Assembly (NCBI GenBank): GCA_014642895.1
Contig: BMJD01000008.1
Coordinates: 50,976-114,975, forward strand
DNA length: 64,000 bases
Direction: 5' to 3'
Source: Lentibacillus populi
GTDB lineage: Bacteria > Bacillota > Bacilli > Bacillales > Amphibacillaceae
Of the stretch, positions 18,069-26,665 are shown in pieces; position 1 is the stretch's first letter; each line of letters starts with the position of its first letter. Position numbers and translations under genes: made by a program. The notes below the pieces were generated by a model. The model did no database searches. It was not told the DNA's origin and saw only the letters and a program-made list of their open reading frames with translations.

Positions 18069-18499
18069 CTACATACCCCAATCCCGAATCCACATGTCCG
18101 GCAGCCTCCTCACAATCTGCTTTAATGCAACAAAGTATTGTCCCTGGTGAATACCTTCATGCTGAATCGCAGCACCTATTACTTCATCAACTGACAAAAA
18201 TTCTGAACCCATCCTTATTTTTGCAATCGATACTGTTTCCATTGCTTTGGCCAGATCCTCCTTACTTCGAATTAACTCCCCTGCTAAATCTGATTCATAA
18301 GCTTGATATTGCCTGGGAAATGGATAACACCATTCTGTATTCCATCAGTATATACACCTCTTATTCGCACTAAATGCCTAAATAGTTTTCGTAATGTACC
18401 CAATTCATCGATAAGCTTTACATCCCACTTATCTTCCGGGATATCCAGTGCTAGCTGATTCGACATACCGGCGGCGTAAACAAAACCATTAGCATTCAT
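18069..18499 (-). pseudogene. Frameshifted DinB-superfamily protein
   Basis: The first part (MNANGFVYAAGMSNQ ... NGVIHFPG) runs into a stop near 18286. A second frame, offset by one base, continues smoothly from about 18315 as QYQAYESDLAGELIRSKEDLA, then AAIQHEGIHQGQYFVALKQI, ending DMWIRDWGM at a stop at 18069-18071. Together they make a ~143-residue protein with the DinB/YfiT-like four-helix pattern and the late HEGIHQGQ metal-ligand motif. A single-base indel near 18315 explains it; a sequencing error is the alternative. Confidence 0.7.
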
Positions 18500-18697
18500 C
18501 ATTCCACCCCCATGTATAAAAAATTTCACCAACTCTATTCAATACTATTCGTTAACAATCTAGCAAATTCCTGCAAAATCGAATGTTCGTTCTCTAGTAC
18601 ATTTGGATGATTTTGGGTAAAATGGGTTTACTGCTTGATCATATAGGTTATTATTAATTACTAATCTATAAAAATTCATCAAGAAGGAGGACACATA

Positions 18698-19804
18698 TTG
18701 AAGAACATTCGTTTTTTTACTTTTACATTAGGTACTAGTATCTTGCTATTTTTATTCTTGTTTATCCCTGTTGGTCATGCAGAAAGTGGACAAACATATG
18801 AAATTGGTGCATCATCATTAAATCTAAGGTCGAGTCCTTCACACAGCTCCGAAATTATTGGTCAGCTAGCGGAAGGTGAACAAATTGTTGCTTTCCAGGA
18901 GGCTTTTGGCTGGGTACAAACCTATTTTGATGGAGAGGAAGCTTGGGTAGCTTCACAATTTTTAGTCCCGGTTGATAAGGAAAGCCAAACACAGGCTACT
19001 GCCTCATCCGAAATGATAACCGTAACCTCAACAGATGTCCGGGTTCGTACAGGCCCAGGGACAGAATACAGTGTAATTGGTTATACAACAAAAGACGATA
19101 CATACACGTTACTGGAAACTACCAATAACTGGCATAAGGTAGCACTTGATAATGGAAAAACTGGATGGATTGCAGCCTGGTTGACGAATCCGGTATCATC
19201 CCAGGCTGCACCACAAACAGAAACGAACAATTCAGCAGTTGCTGCCGAAGAAACAACCAATGGCTCTTTGGCAGGTTACAATATCGCCATTGACCCAGGG
19301 CATGGCGGAAAAGACCCTGGTTCCACTGCTTTTGACGGGTCTTTAGAAAAAGATTACACGTTATCAATTGCATCAACAATTGCCAAAAAGCTGCAAAATG
19401 CCGGTGCAACCGTTATTCAAACAAGAACAAGTGATTACTTCGTTTCATTGAAAGACCGGGTTAATCTTAGTGAAAGCCATAATACAAATGCTTTTATCAG
19501 CCTTCACTACAATGCCTATCCTATTATGACGGTAAACGGATTTAGCACACATTTTTATTCCAACGGCAACGATCGGATACTGGCACAGGACATTCAAGCA
19601 GCTTTAGCAAAATATCTGCCTCTTAAAAGTCGCGGAGTAATGAGAGGCGACTACCATGTCCTACGGGAAAATAGTGATCTGGCTGTGTTAGTAGAGTTAG
19701 GCTTTTTAACGAATCCAAACGATTTAGCCGCTATTCAAACAGCTGATTACAAAAACGCAGTCGCTGATGGGATTGTAGAGGGATTAATGGATTATTTTCA
19801 TTAA
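18698..19804 (+). CDS. Secreted N-acetylmuramoyl-L-alanine amidase with two SH3b domains
   Basis: 368 residues. A signal peptide ends near GHAES (residue ~30), then two bacterial SH3 domains (SLNLRSSPSHSSEIIG and DVRVRTGPGTEYSVIG), a Ser/Thr/Gln-rich linker, and an Amidase_3 domain (~195-367). Zinc ligands are visible in DPGHGGKDPG, the Glu of SLEKDY and SLHYNA; the catalytic Glu is in LVELGFLTNP. It cleaves the amide bond between MurNAc and the stem peptide. The start is TTG with an ideal AAGGAGGACACATA before it. Monocistronic, with its own terminator. Confidence 0.92.
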   Translation: MKNIRFFTFTLGTSILLFLFLFIPVGHAESGQTYEIGASSLNLRSSPSHSSEIIGQLAEGEQIVAFQEAFGWVQTYFDGEEAWVASQFLVPVDKESQTQATASSEMITVTSTDVRVRTGPGTEYSVIGYTTKDDTYTLLETTNNWHKVALDNGKTGWIAAWLTNPVSSQAAPQTETNNSAVAAEETTNGSLAGYNIAIDPGHGGKDPGSTAFDGSLEKDYTLSIASTIAKKLQNAGATVIQTRTSDYFVSLKDRVNLSESHNTNAFISLHYNAYPIMTVNGFSTHFYSNGNDRILAQDIQAALAKYLPLKSRGVMRGDYHVLRENSDLAVLVELGFLTNPNDLAAIQTADYKNAVADGIVEGLMDYFH

Positions 19805-19808
19805 TTGT

Positions 19809-19840
19809 AAAAAAGCTGTCCATGAGTGGGCAGCTTTTTT
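19809..19840 (+). terminator. Terminator of the SH3-amidase gene
   Basis: AAAAAAGCTG(TCC) pairs with (GGG)CAGCTTTTTT, five bases after the stop codon. Confidence 0.85.
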
Positions 19841-19872
19841 GGTTGTCTTTCATCAAGTTTTCCGGCTCACTT

Positions 19873-20091
19873 TCATAAAGGTTCCCTTCGGATATTAATG
19901 ATAAAATTTTCGTTTGACGTATGATATACCATCTCTCCGGGGTTTACACTAAAAAAGGCTTGATTAGCGTCTTCTTTTGCGACCGCTCTTATTGGTGCAA
20001 CCTCATCAACAATTTTGGGGTTACCTTCTTCATGATAAACCAAGATGGGGACTAATATTAATAAATCCGAATAAGACTTCAAACTTGTCAT
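19873..20091 (-). CDS. Small hypothetical protein (doubtful)
   Basis: 72 residues, one moderately hydrophobic stretch near the N-terminus (SDLLILVPILVYH), no recognised family. GGGAGAGG lies about 14 bases before the ATG, which is far. The gap is otherwise empty, so a real small gene is possible, but support is thin. Confidence 0.3.
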   Translation of the reverse strand: MTSLKSYSDLLILVPILVYHEEGNPKIVDEVAPIRAVAKEDANQAFFSVNPGEMVYHTSNENFIINIRREPL

Positions 20092-20149
20092 TGCATAAGG
20101 CGCCTCTCCCTATCCATTTCATCGTACTGCGTTTTTATTGTTGGTTTGA

Positions 20150-20285
20150 AATAAGGTTTGATCAAAAAGCACCTCATAGCGCTCTGTTTTACAGTAATTA
20201 AGAAGAATCCATTTTGAAAAAAGTTTGATCAAAATGGATTCAACAACGGCAAATTTCAGTTTGTGTTTATAAAAAAGTTTGATCA
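20150..20285 (+). repeat. Three copies of a RAGTTTGATCA-type motif, with a perfect hairpin
   Basis: ATAAGGTTTGATCA (~20151-20164), AAAAAAGTTTGATCA (~20218-20232) and AAAAAAGTTTGATCA (~20271-20285) recur at about 55-70-base spacing. The middle copy lies within a hairpin with perfect 13-bp arms (20205-20217 and 20229-20241). A similar core occurs in opposite orientation in the tandem repeat at 20957-21036, on the other side of the DinB-like gene. Confidence 0.5.
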
Positions 20286-20361
20286 TTTTCTACGTATGTT
20301 GTTCCGCATTCAGCATTCGCGCCTTGATAATGAAACAAAAAATGTCAGTTGTCTTACTATC

Positions 20362-20847
20362 TCATTTAATGTTAGTTTTCCAGCCTTTTTGTAGTTGTTT
20401 TCGGATGTAAACAATTTGTCCAATATGGTAAGCGTTATGCGTGGAGATATTTCCTAATATCCCCCACCACTTTGCAGTCTCTGGGAAACCATTTACTTCA
20501 CTTTCTACCTTTTCTTCAGTTAATAGATTTTGCCACTGGAGCAGAACCTCTAGGAGGCACTCTTTTAAGTCAGCAAATCTTTTATTTTCCAAGACAATAA
20601 AGCTTTTATTATTATCTATTGGTGCAACAGCATTCACATGTGATTTTTCGTACCTCTTTTGCCATGTCTCATTCCAATAAAGTAGATGTTGCACAATTTC
20701 AGCGATACTGTTACTATCATCATTGGGTTTCCAAAATGCTTCTTCCTCTGACAAGTTTGCTACTGATTCCGAAAACGGAACGTAAAAGCTAGGGTCGTTC
20801 GCATTTGCTAACAACTGATCGGTTAAAACATCTTTAGCATGGGACAT
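20362..20847 (-). CDS. DinB-superfamily protein, intact
   Basis: 161 residues, all-helical. The three putative metal ligands are the His in AEIVQHLLYWNETW and two in STHNAYHIGQI, the usual DinB/DUF1572 triad. Members bind a divalent metal; several are thiol-dependent transferases. AAAAGGGAGTGT precedes the ATG. It is a distant relative of the frameshifted gene at 18069-18499 and is flanked by related repeat motifs on both sides. Confidence 0.8.
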   Translation of the reverse strand: MSHAKDVLTDQLLANANDPSFYVPFSESVANLSEEEAFWKPNDDSNSIAEIVQHLLYWNETWQKRYEKSHVNAVAPIDNNKSFIVLENKRFADLKECLLEVLLQWQNLLTEEKVESEVNGFPETAKWWGILGNISTHNAYHIGQIVYIRKQLQKGWKTNIK

Positions 20848-20956
20848 ATCAGTTACACTCCCTTTTAATTATATATTTTCTATTTCGACGCTCTTCTGAA
20901 TTCCCCTGCTTTATCCCGATCGCTGAATTTATGGAATCTAGAGTATCAGCATAATT

Positions 20957-21036
20957 TTATCAAACCTTATTATAAATTATCGATCTTTATTTCAAATTAT
21001 CAATCTATATTATAAATTATCAAACTTTATTTAAAA
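20957..21036. repeat. Four tandem 20-bp AT-rich repeats
   Basis: Exactly four 20-base units, each starting TTATC and built on TTATCAAACYTTATTATAAA, run head to tail (20957, 20977, 20997, 21017). They lie in the upstream region of the DinB-like gene and end 8 bases before the stop of the GNAT gene. Confidence 0.85.
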
Positions 21037-21043
21037 GCAACAT

Positions 21044-21631
21044 TTATTTATCCAGCCTTTTCTCAAAACAATTACAGTCATGAACCCGGCTAAATTTCCC
21101 TTTCACCATTTCTTTCTCTTTTCCAGTATAATGGGCAAATGCCTGTACCGGATATAGGCCTGGAACATTACTCGTCAATATTCCGTCTACTTCCTCTCCA
21201 CCAACAAATACATGCAGGTAGGAGTCCACGTGCTGAAAGTCATTTTTTTCATACCAAGTGTTTACCCAGACATCATCACGTGTCCAAGCCTCCAGATGAT
21301 TTAAGCCCTTTTCTCTCGCTATTTTCTGAGCTTCTGCTAAAAGCATGTTGCCAATTCCTTTTCGCTGATAGTCCGGGTGTACGGCGATATGCCAGATCAT
21401 CCCGCCAAGCCCTGTCCCTCGTGAACAAACGGTACCTTCTTTTTGCTCGTATTCAATATCGATTAATCCAATGATTTTGCCATGCTCCACTGCTACAAGT
21501 TCAATGGATGGGTTTTCGTATGTCTCCTTTTCTGTTAATACATTATCAAAATAGGCGGTATCAAGAAATGACAGAATTCTACAACGTACCCATCCCTGTT
21601 CATCATTGGAGGTATATTCTCTGATCTCCAT
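21044..21631 (-). CDS. GNAT family N-acetyltransferase
   Basis: 195 residues. The acetyl-CoA motif is IAVHPDYQRKGIGNMLLAEAQKIA (R/Q-x-x-G-x-G/A), followed by HLEAWTRDD and NTWYEKNDFQ. The N-terminus MEIREYTSNDEQGWVRCR is typical of this group. AAAGGGGATAACA precedes the ATG. Substrate unknown. Confidence 0.85.
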   Translation of the reverse strand: MEIREYTSNDEQGWVRCRILSFLDTAYFDNVLTEKETYENPSIELVAVEHGKIIGLIDIEYEQKEGTVCSRGTGLGGMIWHIAVHPDYQRKGIGNMLLAEAQKIAREKGLNHLEAWTRDDVWVNTWYEKNDFQHVDSYLHVFVGGEEVDGILTSNVPGLYPVQAFAHYTGKEKEMVKGKFSRVHDCNCFEKRLDK

Positions 21632-21689
21632 TGTTATCCCCTTTTGTGTTTTTGATTTATATAACTAATCACAATAGTGAAGCTCAATA

Positions 21690-22172
21690 CTATATCCTCC
21701 TACCAAAAACAAACTGTTCTCCCTTCCTCCCCATTACTCGACTACTACGATCGATAAATCCGCTCTTTTTATATACCATTTGCGCGTTTATATTGTTATG
21801 ATTGACAGCAAGAATAATTTCATCTTTTCCCGGGAAATATTTTTTGACGAAAGCTGGCAGCAACCGCAACGATTGTGTTGCAATACCCCTTCCCTGATAG
21901 CGGCTGTCAACCGAATAGGCTCTTAGTAAAATAGCTTTTCGATTATCGCTATAACGCTGCACACCATTCCACCCATGCAATACGAAAAATCCAACCGGAA
22001 GACGCTGCGATAGAATAACTACAGGATACATCTCCCCATCATGACCGCATTTTTCGATTGCGTCTATTGGATGTGCAGTATAATTTAAATGGTCCTTTAG
22101 CAAGCTATAACGCGCTAAATCTGCTTCATATTTTTGATTATAAAAATCTAAACTAATATCATTCACTATCAA
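21690..22172 (-). CDS. GNAT family N-acetyltransferase
   Basis: 160 residues. YSVDSRYQGRGIATQSLRLLP holds the CoA pyrophosphate loop, and NHNNINAQMVYKKSGF is the usual C-terminal strand-helix. The start is TTG with AAGGAGAATAAAA upstream and lies inside the 3' end of the MerR-methyltransferase gene (14-base overlap), implying translational coupling and a linked role. Confidence 0.83.
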   Translation of the reverse strand: MIVNDISLDFYNQKYEADLARYSLLKDHLNYTAHPIDAIEKCGHDGEMYPVVILSQRLPVGFFVLHGWNGVQRYSDNRKAILLRAYSVDSRYQGRGIATQSLRLLPAFVKKYFPGKDEIILAVNHNNINAQMVYKKSGFIDRSSRVMGRKGEQFVFGRRI

Positions 22173-23202
22173 TTTTATTCTCCTTATCTTTCACAGCATA
22201 AACCATACTTAAAATATTGTTGAATTGATAGGTTTCCACACAATAATTGTTCATCTGAAACCAATCGAGCAGCTTTGATCGATCCGCATAAAACTCATCT
22301 TCTATAGCCCCTATTGCCTCGCTGTTTTCCGTCAAATGAAAAGCGTTTATTACCTGCTCACGATGCTGTTTATTTAAAAACATCAAATCAATAATACATA
22401 GCTGCCCATTATCTTTCATCACACGATCCATTTCCGCTAATGCTAGCAGCTTTTCCTCATCCGGGATGTGATGCAGGGCGTAGCTTGTAACTACTCCATC
22501 CACCTGATTGTCCAATAATGGGAGTGCGAGAAAATGCCCTTTGCGTGTTTCTATTTCCGGATATTTCTCACTGCACTTTTTCAGCATCTCCTCCGATTGG
22601 TCAACGCCAATAACGTGGACACCATGTTGCAGAAAACGCGATCCCAGATTTCCTGTGCCAATCCCAATATCTAAACAGCTTCCCCCATGTTTTAGTTGAA
22701 CAGTTTTGGCTGCTTTTGCCAATGCACGCTCGTAATCCTGATGAACGTTAAACCGATAACCGTGCATCTTGATGTTTTGATCATAATCAGCTGCCTGATG
22801 ATCAAAGTTCCATTTATCATTCCAACCTTTTCGGATACTTTTCATGGCTTTTAAATGTTGGGATAACGCATAAATGTTTCCATCATCTGTTTCCAGCATG
22901 TTATCAATGGTCTCTATCATATCCTTCATCTCAATCCATTTCTCAAACAAGGCTGAACGCTGCACATTTAAATATTGCAGCATGCTCATATCAGGATTTT
23001 CTAAAATTTTTCGAATATCTTTAACAGGTACGCCAATTTCTCTTAATGCCAAAATCGTACTCAGCCGCATTACATCATGTTCCGTGAATGAACGATAATC
23101 GTTTTCCGTAGCTTTTACCGGTGAAATCAAGCCCTTTTCTTCATAAAAACGAATTGTTCTTGGTGTTGTATTCAGTCTTTTTGCAACCTCTTTAATCTGC
23201 AT
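22159..23202 (-). CDS. MerR-type regulator fused to a SAM-dependent methyltransferase
   Basis: 347 residues. Residues ~1-70 are a MerR winged helix (MQIKEVAKRLNTTPRTIRFYEEKGLISP), then a coiled dimerisation helix to ~120. Residues ~165-290 are a class I methyltransferase with motif I CLDIGIGTGNLGSRF, the acidic residue in VIGVDQSEEML, and VTSYALHHIPDEEK. The fusion makes it a candidate regulator that binds or uses SAM or a methyl-acceptor ligand as signal. GGGAAGGGAG lies before the ATG. A GNAT gene is coupled downstream. Confidence 0.87.
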   Translation of the reverse strand: MQIKEVAKRLNTTPRTIRFYEEKGLISPVKATENDYRSFTEHDVMRLSTILALREIGVPVKDIRKILENPDMSMLQYLNVQRSALFEKWIEMKDMIETIDNMLETDDGNIYALSQHLKAMKSIRKGWNDKWNFDHQAADYDQNIKMHGYRFNVHQDYERALAKAAKTVQLKHGGSCLDIGIGTGNLGSRFLQHGVHVIGVDQSEEMLKKCSEKYPEIETRKGHFLALPLLDNQVDGVVTSYALHHIPDEEKLLALAEMDRVMKDNGQLCIIDLMFLNKQHREQVINAFHLTENSEAIGAIEDEFYADRSKLLDWFQMNNYCVETYQFNNILSMVYAVKDKENKIDSE

Positions 23203-23230
23203 GTCAGCAACTCCCTTCCCTTATACTATA

Positions 23231-23242
23231 AACGTTAACGTT
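23231..23242. promoter_or_regulatory. Palindrome upstream of the MerR-methyltransferase gene
   Basis: AACGTTAACGTT is a perfect 12-bp palindrome 29 bases before the start codon, next to TATAGT, a possible -10. Probably the autoregulatory operator. Confidence 0.4.
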
Positions 23243-23472
23243 ACGGAAAGGTAAAGGGTTTTTTGAACCAAAATTATTAAACTAGATGCAAATTGCAAAA
23301 AGTGAGGTTTTACGTCAGGAGGTAACAGCTTGCGGAATTGAATGATACACGAAGGAAATTCTGTTTAACATTATTACATAAATATCATATTTTTACAGTT
23401 TAAATAATTTCTCAAACAACTTATCTATTTCAGGCCCTGCCCGATCGATTTGTGTACGACTCTACCCTAAAA

Positions 23473-23498
23473 GAGACGCTGCCACGAGGCAGCGTCTC
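23473..23498 (-). terminator. Terminator of the carnitine operon
   Basis: Perfect 11-bp GC-rich stem GAGACGCTGCC / GGCAGCGTCTC with a 4-base loop, then TTTTAG on the minus strand, directly after the thioesterase stop. The rest of 23203-23472 holds no recognisable gene. Confidence 0.85.
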
Positions 23499-23506
23499 CA
23501 TAATTG

Positions 23507-23980
23507 TTATTTCTTCCGCCGTATTCCAATTACACGCCCGGCTTCCTTTGGCTTTTCTTTAGGTGTATACGAATCTGCCAGCTCCTTCACTTTAGCAAAA
23601 ACTTCATCCGGAAATGGTGCTGGTCTTCCTGATGTTTGATCCATTCCCATCAGCATTTGTTCGCTTGTTGCAGCACGTTTTCCGCCCTCTCCGTACAGTT
23701 CAAAAAAGACATGGGCGCGTTTTGCATCATAATCAAGCATTTGCAACTGAACTTCAAACGGTTCGTCCAGTTTCATTTCTGCCAAATAACAGACATGACT
23801 TTCGAGTGTGAACATCGTGTAGTTTTGCTCTTCACGAAATATATCCTCAATACCAATTAATTTCATGAAACGATCAACACCCCAGCTGAACGCTCGGACA
23901 TACTCCGCATCGTTCATATGCCCATTATAATCAATCCATTCTTTTCGAACGTGATCCTCAATAATTACTTTCCCTGTCAT
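23507..23980 (-). CDS. Hotdog-fold thioesterase, probable betainyl-CoA thioesterase
   Basis: 157 residues with the acyl-CoA thioesterase hotdog pattern: VRKEWIDYNGHMNDAEYVRAF at the N-terminus (catalytic Asn/Asp region) and RAHVFFELYG, QMLMGMD later. It is last of three genes with L-carnitine dehydrogenase and a BKACE enzyme. Known carnitine pathways need hydrolysis of betainyl-CoA to glycine betaine, so that is the inferred reaction. Confidence 0.78.
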   Translation of the reverse strand: MTGKVIIEDHVRKEWIDYNGHMNDAEYVRAFSWGVDRFMKLIGIEDIFREEQNYTMFTLESHVCYLAEMKLDEPFEVQLQMLDYDAKRAHVFFELYGEGGKRAATSEQMLMGMDQTSGRPAPFPDEVFAKVKELADSYTPKEKPKEAGRVIGIRRKK

Positions 23981-23993
23981 CCCAATAGCTCCT

Positions 23994-24968
23994 TTAAAGT
24001 TTACCGTTCAAATTTGCGGCAGGCCAGTATTTTTCCAGTAGCTCCTGCAATTCAATTAAAAATTGATCACGTCGCTTTTCCAGATCTTCCATACGAACAC
24101 CTTCCGTTTGTGCTTCGCAGCCGGTAATGACTTTCTCCGCAAGTTCGTCTGTTAATTCCGGTGCTACAAGCTTTGTCCACGGAAGTTTTAACGCAGGGCC
24201 AAATTGTTCAAGCAGGTGTTTCATTCCTGCTTTCCCGCCACCCATATGCAGTGTCAGGAATGGTCCCATCAAAGCCCAGCGCAATCCTGGACCATATACA
24301 ATCGAAGCATCAACTTCTTCTGTTGTTGCCACACCATCGTTGATAATGTGCAGTGCTTCACGCCAAATTGCTTCCATCAGGCGGTCGGCAATATGTCCTT
24401 CAATTTCTTGGCGGACGATCAGTGGCTTCATTCGGCAGGCCGTGTAAAATTCCTCCGCCTTTTTAACAAACGAATTATCTGTAGCCTTTCCTCCGACTAA
24501 TTCAACTAACGGCATTAAGTAAACCGGGTTAAATGGATGGGCTACAATAACACGTTCAGGGTAAGCCGTACAGTCAGCCTGTAGTGTGCTTGGTAAGATC
24601 CCTGAGGTACTGGAGGCGATGACCGCATATTCCGGTGCATATTGATCTATATCGGCAATTACTTTACGCTTCAGCGGCTCACGTTCCGGGACATTTTCTT
24701 GAACAAAATCTGCCTGATGTAAGGCTGTCCGAAGATCCTTTTCAAAATGTAAATTGTCCTGCGATGCCTTAGGGGCCAATCCGTACTTTTCCAGCGCCGG
24801 CCATGCATGTGCTACCGCTTCCCGCATCCGCATTTCCGCCGACTCATCAGGATCAGTTGCGGTAACGTGATATCCGTTAGCGAGGAAACGAGTAATCCAA
24901 CCATTGCCGATTACCCCGGTGCCGACGACTGTAATATTTTTTATTGCTGTTGAATCTTGTGCTGTCAT
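23994..24968 (-). CDS. L-carnitine dehydrogenase (3-hydroxyacyl-CoA dehydrogenase family)
   Basis: 324 residues, the length of known carnitine dehydrogenases. Rossmann motif VVGTGVIGNGWITRFLANGY near the N-terminus, QENVPER, SSTSGILPS, and AHPFNPVYLMPLVELVGG (dyad His) are in order. It oxidises L-carnitine to 3-dehydrocarnitine with NAD+. Context decides between carnitine and ordinary hydroxyacyl-CoA: it sits between a BKACE gene and a thioesterase, with a betaine-type regulator and transporter. Confidence 0.85.
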   Translation of the reverse strand: MTAQDSTAIKNITVVGTGVIGNGWITRFLANGYHVTATDPDESAEMRMREAVAHAWPALEKYGLAPKASQDNLHFEKDLRTALHQADFVQENVPEREPLKRKVIADIDQYAPEYAVIASSTSGILPSTLQADCTAYPERVIVAHPFNPVYLMPLVELVGGKATDNSFVKKAEEFYTACRMKPLIVRQEIEGHIADRLMEAIWREALHIINDGVATTEEVDASIVYGPGLRWALMGPFLTLHMGGGKAGMKHLLEQFGPALKLPWTKLVAPELTDELAEKVITGCEAQTEGVRMEDLEKRRDQFLIELQELLEKYWPAANLNGKL

Positions 24969-24969
24969 A

Positions 24970-25863
24970 TTATTCCTTCTTTCCGTTTGGGTCCTTTAAG
25001 TTTAAAAACGCTCGTGCATCTGTCGGTGACATGACGTCTGCACCTAAGCTTTGGATAATACCAACAGCTTTATCGACAAGCTGTTCATTCGTTGCTAATG
25101 TACCCTTCTTCAAATAAAGGTTATCTTCTAATCCGACACGGACATTTCCGCCTTGCAAAACAGACTCCGCTACCATTGGCATTTGCATACGGCCAATACC
25201 GAATGCGGCCCAAGTGGCATTTTCAGGAACTCTGCTTTTCATATAGGCAAGCGTTTCAGCATCAGCTTCAGCACCCCATGGGATCCCTAAGCAAAATTGA
25301 AACATTGGGTCACCATCGATAAGACCTTCCTTTACTAGCTGGTTGGCAAACCGGATATGTCCGGTGTCAAAACATTCCAACTCAGGCTTTACACCTGCCG
25401 CTTGAATCAATTTAGCCTGTTCCCGCAGCCAATTGGCAGGACTTATATACACCTGACCCCCAAAATTGACGCTGCCGCAATCCAATGTACAAATCTCTGG
25501 AAATAATAGTCCAACCGGTTCATGGCGTTCTTCAGGTGTCTGCATATCTGTTCCGTCCCCGCCCTTAGTCGGATCAGCTTCACTCGGTATCCAGTCACCA
25601 CCGCCACCTGCTGTAATATTAATAATAACATCGGTATCGGCTTCACGAATGCGCTCTACAGTTTCTTTAAACAGATTTACGTCGTGGCTCAATTTACCTG
25701 TTTTCGGATCACGCACATGTAGATGAGCTATTGTTGCACCTGCCTTTGCAGCCTTGATAGCTGAATCGGCAATTTCTTTCGGTGTTACCGGTACGTATGG
25801 GCTTTTTTCGGTTGTTTCCCCTGCACCAGTAATGGCACAGGATAGAATAACGTTATTGTTCAT
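24970..25863 (-). CDS. BKACE family (DUF849) enzyme, probable 3-dehydrocarnitine cleavage enzyme
   Basis: 297 residues. The start MNNNVILSCAITGAGETTEKSPYVP, metal ligands in AHLHVRDP, and late MRVGLEDNLY-like NVRVGLEDNLYLKKG are hallmarks of beta-keto acid cleavage enzymes. With acetyl-CoA it would convert 3-dehydrocarnitine to betainyl-CoA and acetoacetate. It ends one base before the carnitine dehydrogenase gene. The ATG at 25863 has AGGAGGAAATC upstream and lies within the end of the regulator gene. Confidence 0.85.
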   Translation of the reverse strand: MNNNVILSCAITGAGETTEKSPYVPVTPKEIADSAIKAAKAGATIAHLHVRDPKTGKLSHDVNLFKETVERIREADTDVIINITAGGGGDWIPSEADPTKGGDGTDMQTPEERHEPVGLLFPEICTLDCGSVNFGGQVYISPANWLREQAKLIQAAGVKPELECFDTGHIRFANQLVKEGLIDGDPMFQFCLGIPWGAEADAETLAYMKSRVPENATWAAFGIGRMQMPMVAESVLQGGNVRVGLEDNLYLKKGTLATNEQLVDKAVGIIQSLGADVMSPTDARAFLNLKDPNGKKE

Positions 25864-26413
25864 GAAGATTTCCTCCTTGATTATTCTTTGGTACATGGTT
25901 GAATATTTCGCCGCTTTCGAAAAACGCGGTTAATCGACGAATCCAGTCATAATAATCCATCCATTCACGTATTTCGGCTAAAATTTCGTTTACTTCCTGT
26001 TCCTCTTCCTCTGTTAAATCACGCTTATCCTGCAAATACATGAGTTTTGTCTGCAGCTTCTTTTCAAAATGTTTACTCTTATTTATCGCTTTATGCCATG
26101 TAGCGGTAAATAAGGATACAAACGTTTGATAGTAATCCTGTTCGACTTGATATAAATCTTTCCTTACCCCTTTTCGGAAAACCCGTTCTGCAATATTCAA
26201 ATCAATCATTTCACGGACAACCTGACTCATGCGAGTTTTACTCATACCGGTTTCAGCGGACAGTTCATCAAGCGTCATTGGGGCACGCTGCATATAGATA
26301 ATCCCTAAAACCCGGCCAACACTTGTAGAAACACCGAATGAATTCATATTATCAGCAATTTTATCAATAAACTGCGTCTTAACATCCATTATCTTATCCT
26401 GATGATTATCCAT
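25853..26413 (-). CDS. GbsR/MarR-type transcriptional regulator
   Basis: 186 residues from the ATG at 26413, preceded by AAAGGGTG. A winged helix (GRVLGIIYMQRAPMTLDELS, MSKTRMSQVVREMIDLNIAE) is followed by a long helical C-terminus typical of GbsR, OpcR and YvaV rather than classical MarR. GbsR relatives sense choline or betaine and repress osmoprotectant genes. It overlaps the next gene by 11 bases and is first in the carnitine operon, opposite the BCCT transporter, so it probably controls both directions. Confidence 0.85.
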   Translation of the reverse strand: MDNHQDKIMDVKTQFIDKIADNMNSFGVSTSVGRVLGIIYMQRAPMTLDELSAETGMSKTRMSQVVREMIDLNIAERVFRKGVRKDLYQVEQDYYQTFVSLFTATWHKAINKSKHFEKKLQTKLMYLQDKRDLTEEEEQEVNEILAEIREWMDYYDWIRRLTAFFESGEIFNHVPKNNQGGNLHEQ

Positions 26414-26665
26414 AACCCAGACACCCTTTCCTAATGGCAATGTAACATAAGAAAAGTATTTTCCAAAACCCCACATTGAGCAGTATTTTTGAGCAATACC
26501 AAGTAAATCAAAGCAAATCTATTGTAAACTTCATAAATAAAAAACTTCACAAACTTTATAAATGACCTTTTATAGTACACGGCTCATTCTTTACCTATTT
26601 CCCATTATCATTGTATAACTTAAGCAGATCAAGAAAAGCTATCTAATAAAAGGGGGAAATCTTAT

